Shown here: positions 40,321-47,335 of the stretch, piece after piece
Layout: each line of letters starts with the position of its first letter
Numbering within the stretch: position 1 is the stretch's first letter
Source: Planctomycetota bacterium
Lineage (GTDB): Bacteria; Planctomycetota; B15-G4; SIAN01
Assembly: GCA_028289345.1 (NCBI GenBank)
Contig: JANQQL010000033.1
Location: forward strand, 434,001-498,000
Direction: 5' to 3'
DNA length: 64,000 nt
Notes under the pieces: generated by a model
The model's input: the letters and a program-made list of their open reading frames with translations, nothing else
What the model was told of the DNA's origin: nothing
Database searches by the model: none
Position numbers and translations under genes: made by a program

Positions 40321-41724
40321 ATGGAGGAAAGGCGGGGAGGGCTTCTTGCGTTGAACATTTCACTGGTACTCGGGGTTTTCGCCCTGCTGGTCGTGGTGCT
40401 GAATCTGCTGGGTTGGTGGCAGAGGAGGATCGCCGATGCCCAGCATGGTCAAACCATGGCGGATCTGGACGCCGCTCGCGCTCATGGAACGGACAAGGCT
40501 CCGGCTCAGTTCCCCATGATCGATGTGCAGGCTTGCATCGGTTGTGGAAGCTGCGTGCAGGCATGTCCCGAAAACGGCGTGCTGGGTCTCATCGATGGAG
40601 TCGCCCGGGTCATTCATGGCTCACGCTGCATCGGTCACGCGCTTTGTGAGGAAGCCTGTCCCATCGGTGCCATCCACGTAGGACTGGATGCCGCGGAATC
40701 GCGCCCGGACATCCCGCTCCTGAACAACCGCTACCAAACTTCGGTTCCGGGGATTTCCATCGCCGGAGAGCTGAGCGGGATGGCCTTGATTCGCATTGCT
40801 ACGCGACAAGCCGTCGAAGCGGTGGACGCCATTGCCACAGAGCTCCGCCAAGAACCGGAACCGGCCGCGGAGTCCGAACTGGTGGACCTCCTGATCGTCG
40901 GAGCAGGTCCCGCCGGGATCGCGGCGAGCCTGCGGGCCACCGAGCTTGGCTTGATCTCGATGACCATCGATCAAGAAGACATCGGGGGTACGGTTCGCAA
41001 GTACCCGCGTCGGAAACTCACCTTGGTGGGAGCCTTGGAGCTGCCTCTTCACGGAGAGGTGCGCCAGAAAGAGTTCCTGAAGGAAGAGCTGATCGAGTTC
41101 TGGGAAGGAATCATCGAATCCCACGGTCTGCCGATGCAGATGGGGGTGAAGCTGGAATCGGTCGAAGGCAAGGCCGGAGAATTCGTGGCTTGGACCAGCC
41201 GCGGTCCTCTCTACGCCCGCCGCATCTTGCTCGCCCTTGGCCGACGCGGCTCGCCACGCAAGCTTGGGGTTCCTGGGGAAGAAGCGGAAAAAGTCCTCTA
41301 CCAACTCATCGATGCCGCGACTTACCGCGACCAGCACCTCCTGGTCGTGGGTGGAGGAGACAGTGCGGTGGAGGCCGCCATGGCGTTGGCGGATCAGCCA
41401 GGCAACACGGTCACGCTCTCTTACCGTCGTGCCGAGTTCTTCCGACTGAAGCAACGCAATCGCGATCGGGTTCAAAAGTACGGCGACAGGATTCGCCTGG
41501 CGTTTCAGTCCGAGGTCCGATCCATCTCCGCAGAATCAGTGACCCTGACCTGGAAGGAAGGAGACCGCAGCGGCGAAGTCGAAATCAAGAACGACTACGT
41601 CTTCGTCTGCGCCGGAGGGGAACCACCCTACCGACTGTTGAAAGAGATCGGCGTGGAGTTCGGCGCCGAAGAGGGCTCGGTGATGATCTCCGAGCCGACA
41701 GAAACCGAGTTCGCGGTTTCCTGA
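40321..41724 (+). CDS. Membrane-anchored FAD/NAD(P) oxidoreductase with N-terminal Fe-S domain
   Basis: A 467-residue protein in three parts. One N-terminal transmembrane helix (residues 11-31) is followed by a ferredoxin-like domain with cluster 1 (C72, C75, C78, C82) and cluster 2, where the second ligand position is H106 instead of Cys (CIGHALCEEACP). Residues 185-467 are a thioredoxin-reductase-like flavoprotein with a FAD loop (LLIVGAGPAGIAASLR) and a NAD(P) loop (LLVVGGGDSAVEAAMAL), but without the CxxC disulfide. It would pass electrons from NAD(P)H through FAD and Fe-S to the membrane. It opens the six-gene cytochrome cluster, 19 bp upstream of the cytochrome b gene. Confidence 0.8.
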   Translation: MEERRGGLLALNISLVLGVFALLVVVLNLLGWWQRRIADAQHGQTMADLDAARAHGTDKAPAQFPMIDVQACIGCGSCVQACPENGVLGLIDGVARVIHGSRCIGHALCEEACPIGAIHVGLDAAESRPDIPLLNNRYQTSVPGISIAGELSGMALIRIATRQAVEAVDAIATELRQEPEPAAESELVDLLIVGAGPAGIAASLRATELGLISMTIDQEDIGGTVRKYPRRKLTLVGALELPLHGEVRQKEFLKEELIEFWEGIIESHGLPMQMGVKLESVEGKAGEFVAWTSRGPLYARRILLALGRRGSPRKLGVPGEEAEKVLYQLIDAATYRDQHLLVVGGGDSAVEAAMALADQPGNTVTLSYRRAEFFRLKQRNRDRVQKYGDRIRLAFQSEVRSISAESVTLTWKEGDRSGEVEIKNDYVFVCAGGEPPYRLLKEIGVEFGAEEGSVMISEPTETEFAVS

Positions 41725-41743
41725 CGGAATCCAGGCAATCGGA

Positions 41744-42835
41744 ATGGCCGCAGCAACTCAAGACAATCAACCGGGAACCGATCAGGCCGACGACCTGATG
41801 CTCGTGATGTTGCCCGATGACGAGCTCCTCGGGTTCCCGGAAGGATTCGAACAGCCGGCCACTCCCCTCGAGGTGGATCCCGAGGATCCGCTTCGCTCGA
41901 CCGCGGAGTCGATCGATCAGGAGCTCGCCGACCAAATTTCTCGGGAAGATCGGGAGCGCAAGCGCCTGGTCTCGTTGCTGCGCCTGACCAAGGCTCTCGG
42001 GATTGTGATTGCGGTCGTCATTCCCGGCGCCGTGGCACTGGGCTGGCCTTACTACTCCTTGCCATCGGTCGAACGTCCGTTCCATCCGATGCACGAGGCC
42101 CTGCGTCCTTCGGGAACCGTCGGCCTGACTGCGGGTCTGGTGGGTTGTGCTTTGATCCTGACCAGCCTGATCTACGTGGTTCGCAAGTACGTCGGTGGGA
42201 CCTCCAATGCGGCGGCCCTCCCTGGCTGGCTGCGCTTCCACATGGCTGCCTCCACCCTGGGATCCGTCGCGGTGGTGATTCACACCGGCTTCCTCCCGAC
42301 CAGCGCACTCGGCGTTTTATCACTCGGTGCGATGCTCGTGGTGGTCATGAGCGGAATCATGGGGCGTTACCTACTGACCGTGATTCCGCGCGCCGTCGAA
42401 ACCAGCGACAGCGGATTCGACGTCGTGCAAAAGCGCCTCGAGGTCTACAAGGGCCGACTGGTGAGTCTTGGCATGGCGCCGGAGATGCTCGGCACGGACG
42501 AGGCAAACGATCGCTCGCGCCGCGTTGGGTCCATCGCCGCCTTGGTGCGCATTCTGTGGGGCGACCGAGCCAGCAAACGAGAGTTTCGTCGACTCAAGCA
42601 AGCCGTCAACGCGGTGCACGGTCTCGGTGAAGAAGCACGGGTCGTCCTCATTCTTGTGCAGCGTCTCTGCCAAGAGCGGCAAGTGTTCGTCCGCTACCAC
42701 GAACTCCGCAGGGTTCTGGGGACTTGGCGCTTTCTGCACCGTTGGTTCACGGTGTTGCTGCTTCTGGGAGCGTTCTTCCACATCCTGGTGGCGGTTCAAT
42801 ACGGGGAGCTGTGGATCTTCGGGGGGCCTTCGTGA
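41744..42835 (+). CDS. Membrane protein, predicted di-heme cytochrome b
   Basis: A 363-residue membrane protein with an 80-residue acidic cytoplasmic N-terminus and five predicted helices near residues 86-104, 126-147, 164-183, 188-214 and 329-353. Two helices each contain two histidines spaced 14 residues apart (H166/H180 and H332/H346), the pattern for bis-histidine ligation of two b hemes stacked across the membrane. I know of no named family, but the histidine geometry is strong. It would carry electrons from the upstream Fe-S flavoprotein to periplasmic cytochromes. The stop overlaps the next start (TGATG). Confidence 0.7.
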   Translation: MAAATQDNQPGTDQADDLMLVMLPDDELLGFPEGFEQPATPLEVDPEDPLRSTAESIDQELADQISREDRERKRLVSLLRLTKALGIVIAVVIPGAVALGWPYYSLPSVERPFHPMHEALRPSGTVGLTAGLVGCALILTSLIYVVRKYVGGTSNAAALPGWLRFHMAASTLGSVAVVIHTGFLPTSALGVLSLGAMLVVVMSGIMGRYLLTVIPRAVETSDSGFDVVQKRLEVYKGRLVSLGMAPEMLGTDEANDRSRRVGSIAALVRILWGDRASKREFRRLKQAVNAVHGLGEEARVVLILVQRLCQERQVFVRYHELRRVLGTWRFLHRWFTVLLLLGAFFHILVAVQYGELWIFGGPS

Positions 42836-44568
42836 TGCTTCTCGATCCTCGTCTTCCCTTCCTGGTCGGCATTCCCTTGGTCGGTGCCTTGGTGTGGACC
42901 CTCTACGAAGAGGCGCCCATGCCCGGGGACTTGTCCCTTGCCCACGGTGAGCTTCCGGGATTCGAGGGCGGGAACAGCTGTCGCATCTGCCATCAGCCCG
43001 AAGGGCTCACCGTCGGATGCCTGAGTTGCCACGACGAAATCGAATCCCAATTGGACGACGGCACTGGTTACCACGGTTTCTTGGACCAGCGAAGCGAATC
43101 CATGCGCTGCGAGACGTGCCACCAAGAGCACCACGGCGAGGGCTTTCGCCTCGTCAACGAGATCTCTTGGGAAGGCCAGCAAATCCGTGCATTCGACCAT
43201 CCTCACGTGGACTACGGACTTTCGGGCAGTCACCTTTCCTTGAACTGCGCCGAGTGCCACGTGGATATGCGCGAGGCTCCCTTTGTTCTCGCAGACTTCC
43301 CGGGACACGAACGAAGCCAGACCTTCCTCGGCCTGTCCCAGACCTGCGGTCAGTGCCACGACGATCCCCACGCCAACGGCTTGGTCAACGACTGCAGCCA
43401 GTGTCATGGCCAGGAAACCTTCGGCCCGCCGGAGTTCGACCACGGCGAGCACTTTCCCCTGAGCGGTGGCCATGGGGGACTGCAGTGCTCGGACTGCCAC
43501 GAGTTCCCGGACCTGGACGTCGAAATCGAAGAACACCCGTTCCCGTTCCACGAGGTGCGAGGCAAGACCTGCGCCGAGTGTCATGAGACGCCGCACCGGG
43601 TGGCCTTCCAAGAAGACTGCAATGCGTGCCACCGAGGCACCGATCCTCTGTGGACCGTCGCCGCCCGCAACATGACGGCGCAACGCCATCTCCAGACCGG
43701 TTTCGACCTGATGGTTCCCCATGACGCCGTGGCCTGCCAGAAATGCCATGAGCCGACCCTGCCCTATGACGAGCGCCATCCCGATCCCGCCGATCCCCAC
43801 TATGACCGGGAACGAAACAGCTGCCAGGGCTGTCACGAAGACGTTCATCGTGGGCAGTTCGAAGCCGACTACAACGAATGCCGGGATTGCCACGACTCGC
43901 GGTTCTTCGTTCCGACCAACTTCGGCCACGCCGCCCACGCCAACGAGTTCGTCCTGGCAGGCGCCCACAAGGCGGTGGACTGCACTCGCTGCCACGAAGT
44001 CGAAGGCCCCGAGCACATTCGCCAATTCGCCGGGACCCCGAACTCCTGCAAAGAGTGTCACCAAGACCCCCATGCAGGCCAATTCGCCGACCGGATCGCC
44101 GAGAACGATTGCACGGCTTGCCATCGCGGCGAAGCGGACACGTTCCGCATCCAGCCGTTCGATCACACCGAGCGCACCGGCTTCGAGCTGGAAGGGGCCC
44201 ACGCTCAAGCAGACTGCCGCAAGTGCCACGTGGAGAAGACCTTCGACCACGGCGGACAGATGGTCCGCGCCCGCCGCTTCCCGAACACTCCCAAGGAGTG
44301 CGCGTCCTGTCACAAAGACGTGCATCGGGGGCAGTTTGAAGACTACGACTCATGCAGCGTGTGCCACGTGTCTCAGTCGGAGTGGCACGCCATCGAATTC
44401 GATCACAACACTCAATCGAGATTCGTGCTGGAAGGAGCGCATCTGGGAGTGACATGCCAGGAGTGTCACCAGCCGGTGACTTTGGAGGATGAATCGGTGT
44501 TCGTGAGGTACAAGCCCCTTGGGCGGAAATGCGTGGACTGTCATGAAATCGACTCCAGGAATCGATAG
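42835..44568 (+). CDS. Membrane-anchored multiheme c-type cytochrome with 20 CxxCH motifs
   Basis: A 577-residue periplasmic protein with an N-terminal hydrophobic anchor (FLVGIPLVGALVWTLYEE). It carries 20 CxxCH heme-binding motifs, spaced mostly 20-45 residues apart and often followed by LEGAHxxVxCxxCH-like repeats (FELEGAHAQADCRKCHV), typical of the doubled-CxxCH cytochrome c3-like fold. With 20 hemes it could form a long wire through the periplasm, functionally like MtrA but larger. It overlaps the cytochrome b gene by 1 bp and the next cytochrome by 26 bp, so all are co-translated. Confidence 0.9.
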   Translation: MLLDPRLPFLVGIPLVGALVWTLYEEAPMPGDLSLAHGELPGFEGGNSCRICHQPEGLTVGCLSCHDEIESQLDDGTGYHGFLDQRSESMRCETCHQEHHGEGFRLVNEISWEGQQIRAFDHPHVDYGLSGSHLSLNCAECHVDMREAPFVLADFPGHERSQTFLGLSQTCGQCHDDPHANGLVNDCSQCHGQETFGPPEFDHGEHFPLSGGHGGLQCSDCHEFPDLDVEIEEHPFPFHEVRGKTCAECHETPHRVAFQEDCNACHRGTDPLWTVAARNMTAQRHLQTGFDLMVPHDAVACQKCHEPTLPYDERHPDPADPHYDRERNSCQGCHEDVHRGQFEADYNECRDCHDSRFFVPTNFGHAAHANEFVLAGAHKAVDCTRCHEVEGPEHIRQFAGTPNSCKECHQDPHAGQFADRIAENDCTACHRGEADTFRIQPFDHTERTGFELEGAHAQADCRKCHVEKTFDHGGQMVRARRFPNTPKECASCHKDVHRGQFEDYDSCSVCHVSQSEWHAIEFDHNTQSRFVLEGAHLGVTCQECHQPVTLEDESVFVRYKPLGRKCVDCHEIDSRNR

Positions 44569-45397
44569 ACGCCGACGCCGGATCGTCGTCGCGGTGCTTC
44601 TGGGGGGAGTGCTGGGTTGCAGCGTGTTCGATGGATTGGTGCCCCGCCACACCTGGAGCGAACGGTGGGGACCCATGGTGCCCCACGAGACCTTTCCTTC
44701 CGACTGCTCGTTGTGCCACGTGTCGAACAGCTGGGACCGGCTGAAGGACGACTTTCACTTCGATCACGCTGCAGAAACCGGGTACGTCTTGGAAGGTGCC
44801 CACTCCCAAGCAGCCTGCTTGCGCTGTCACAACGACCGCGGCCCCGTGCAGGCCTACCTCGAACGTGGCTGCGGTGGCTGCCACACGGATCCTCATCAGA
44901 CCACGCTAGGAATGGATTGCACCAGGTGTCACAACTCTCACTGGTGGGAGCCCGACGGTCTGGTGGCCGAGCACGCCGGGACGCGCTTCCCGCTGGTCGG
45001 GTCCCATGCCCTCGCGGCCTGCGAATCCTGTCACACCCGAGCGACCGTCGGAGATTTCCGTGGAGCACCGGTGCAATGCCACCTGTGCCATCAGTCCGAA
45101 GTGCTTCTCGCCCAGCCGAATCACGTCGTCAATGGTTGGGTGCGCGACTGCCAGGAATGCCACGACGTGGACGACTGGCGAGCGGTCAATTTCCAGCACC
45201 TTCTGTTTCCGCTGGATGGCGCCCATGCCCTCGCCGACTGCAACCAGTGCCACATTGGCGGTCAAGTGGTCGGAACTCCGAACGACTGCTTCTCGTGCCA
45301 CCGCAACGACTACCTGAACACGAACGACCACGTGGCAAACGGGTTCTCGACGAACTGCGACGATTGCCACAACACGGACGCCTGGGACATTCCCTGA
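44543..45397 (+). CDS. Decaheme c-type cytochrome lipoprotein
   Basis: A 284-residue protein with an arginine-rich lipoprotein signal (RRRRRIVVAVLLGGVLGC; lipobox VLGC, C26) and ten CxxCH motifs (CSLCH, CLRCH, CGGCH, CTRCH, CESCH, CHLCH, CQECH, CNQCH, CFSCH, CDDCH). Repeats of the HAL/AACxxCH type resemble the 20-heme protein upstream, suggesting common ancestry. It is anchored by lipid to the inner or outer membrane; the residue after C26 is serine, which does not favour inner-membrane retention. The start at 44543 overlaps the upstream gene by 26 bp. Confidence 0.88.
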   Translation: MKSTPGIDRRRRRIVVAVLLGGVLGCSVFDGLVPRHTWSERWGPMVPHETFPSDCSLCHVSNSWDRLKDDFHFDHAAETGYVLEGAHSQAACLRCHNDRGPVQAYLERGCGGCHTDPHQTTLGMDCTRCHNSHWWEPDGLVAEHAGTRFPLVGSHALAACESCHTRATVGDFRGAPVQCHLCHQSEVLLAQPNHVVNGWVRDCQECHDVDDWRAVNFQHLLFPLDGAHALADCNQCHIGGQVVGTPNDCFSCHRNDYLNTNDHVANGFSTNCDDCHNTDAWDIP

Positions 45398-45422
45398 ACA
45401 GAAAAGGCCTCGCACCGAACCG

Positions 45423-47081
45423 ATGAAACGGCTGTTGCCACTCCTGATGCTCTGCGCTCTCGGAGGAGCCTTCACGGCTCCGTCCGCGGTTGCCAAGGGG
45501 GAGCTGTCCACGACCTTCGAGTGCCGGGTCTTGTATGCCATTGTCGAAGGCTTGTACATCGACCTCGGTGAGGAGGTCGGGCTTGCCGTCGGACTGCAAG
45601 GCTGGCTTGAACAGGAAGGCCAGCAGCTGGCAAGGATCCAAGTCGGGGGCTCCACCGAGGAGTCTTCGTTCCTGAAGTTCGTTTCGACCCCTCGCGGCGG
45701 GTTTCCGGCTTCCGGGCAGCGCCTGACCTTGGTGATGGACGAGCTGCGCCTGCAATCCGACACCGATCCTCTGTCCCTGTCTGACACCCTGAAGACCAAA
45801 CGCGACGAGGAGTTCGTTCCTCTTCTCGCACCCGCCGAAGGCGACGCCGGCGTGACCGACCCACAAAACGTCTTCCATGGCCGAATCACGTTTCGTCAAC
45901 ACTTTCAGGAAACCTCCGACAATCGTCTCGACTACCAACGCAGCCACCTACGGACGACGGGAAGCCTGCAGCGAATCGACGGAACGCCATGGACCCTGGA
46001 GTGGGCAGGAGACCTGTCTTACCGGCTCGGCGATGGCCTGGAAGACGTGGATGACTTCGAAGACATTCGACTGGAGTTGGATCAATTCGCCTTCTCCCGT
46101 CGCTTCGACGACGAGAGCATGATTCGCATCGGTCGCTTCATCCCTCGGCCGCTGCCGTCGATCGGCTATGTGGACGGAGTCCTTGGCGAGAAGATCCTCG
46201 ATCCTCGCTGGCGAGTGGGGACCGTCCTTGGGTTCCGACCCGAACAAGAAGACCTGACTCTCACCACTCGAAATCCGGTGGTCGTGCCTTACGCCACCTA
46301 CTCCTCGGTGACCGACGACCGCGAGTACACCGCCACCGGAGGCTTACTCCTGACCTCCCTCGGTGGCGAACTCGACCGAGCGGCGTTGCTGATCGATCAG
46401 ATTGGTCGCACCGGAAACGTCCACTACTCGTCGAGTTCAGAAGTCGACGTGGACGTTGGCGGAGCCGACTTTCAAGACGGAGTTCGCCTCACTCGCTGGG
46501 ACATCACCGTGTTCCAAACTCGGGAAGGATGGACCCCTCGGTTCGGGATGAATCGCTTCGAATTCCCGGACACCGAGGCCCAGCGAGACCTGATCGAGCC
46601 CATCGTGTTGGCGGAAGAAGACTTCTTCGATGACGATGGACGATGGCGCTTCTGGTTGGGCGCGAATCACGACCTGGGAGGCGGCTTCACCCTGGACGAA
46701 GAGGTCTCGTACACCTTCTCGGAAGTGACCGACGAGTTCCATTGGCGCGTTGGAATCACGAAGCGCTCGCTCAGCGGCTCCGGGTCCAGCACCACACTGA
46801 CCGTTTACAACATTGCCGCCGACGAGCAGCAGGGCTACGGCGCCCGCTTGTCTTCGTTCATTCCGCTGGGCACCACCCGACGTCTCACGCTGCAACCGGG
46901 GATCTCGTTCCGCTACGTGGACTTCGGCACCGGCGGCGGTGACTTCGAAGTCGGCGAGGGCTCCCTGCGCCTGCACGGGCGACTCTCTCGCAACTGGACG
47001 ATGTTCGGAGGGGCGACGTACACCGCCTCGGACGACCTGCAAAGAGTTCTGATGGAAATCGGTTTGACGAGGCGATGGTGA
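45423..47081 (+). CDS. Outer-membrane beta-barrel, candidate porin of the cytochrome conduit
   Basis: A 552-residue protein with a clear signal peptide (MKRLLPLLMLCALGGAFTAP ... AVA before KGEL). An N-terminal region of about 100 residues is followed by many amphipathic strands with alternating hydrophobic and charged residues, and the protein ends in a terminal tryptophan (GLTRRW), typical of outer-membrane barrels. It lies between decaheme and 11-heme lipoproteins, the arrangement of porin-cytochrome (MtrB-like) conduits. I cannot show homology to MtrB; it is shorter, and the CxxC near the MtrB N-terminus is absent. The barrel call is firmer than the conduit call. Confidence 0.6.
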   Translation: MKRLLPLLMLCALGGAFTAPSAVAKGELSTTFECRVLYAIVEGLYIDLGEEVGLAVGLQGWLEQEGQQLARIQVGGSTEESSFLKFVSTPRGGFPASGQRLTLVMDELRLQSDTDPLSLSDTLKTKRDEEFVPLLAPAEGDAGVTDPQNVFHGRITFRQHFQETSDNRLDYQRSHLRTTGSLQRIDGTPWTLEWAGDLSYRLGDGLEDVDDFEDIRLELDQFAFSRRFDDESMIRIGRFIPRPLPSIGYVDGVLGEKILDPRWRVGTVLGFRPEQEDLTLTTRNPVVVPYATYSSVTDDREYTATGGLLLTSLGGELDRAALLIDQIGRTGNVHYSSSSEVDVDVGGADFQDGVRLTRWDITVFQTREGWTPRFGMNRFEFPDTEAQRDLIEPIVLAEEDFFDDDGRWRFWLGANHDLGGGFTLDEEVSYTFSEVTDEFHWRVGITKRSLSGSGSSTTLTVYNIAADEQQGYGARLSSFIPLGTTRRLTLQPGISFRYVDFGTGGGDFEVGEGSLRLHGRLSRNWTMFGGATYTASDDLQRVLMEIGLTRRW

Positions 47082-47335
47082 GCGAGGCAGAGGGAAAACC
47101 CCTGGAAAGTTTTGCGATCGGGCAAGTTCCGGCTGCCGGGAATCCCCGCCGATGGCGATGGATGAATAGCAGGCTGGGACGAAAAGACCCAATCAGTGAC
47201 GAGCAAGCTTCGCCCACGGCCTGCGCGGAGCCCTCTCGGAGGACGCCCGCGCGAGGGAGACGAATCGAGATGCAGCGACGAGGGATTGCCGGTACCTCAG
47301 CGCAACAAGGTGCGGTCAGCGGGAGAAAGACACCG

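Noticed and set aside
47075..47335. Longer N-terminus of the 11-heme lipoprotein
   Set aside because: The frame is open to 47075, but the upstream part overlaps the barrel gene and would bury the lipoprotein signal; the ATG at 47336 has a ribosome-binding site and a lipobox.
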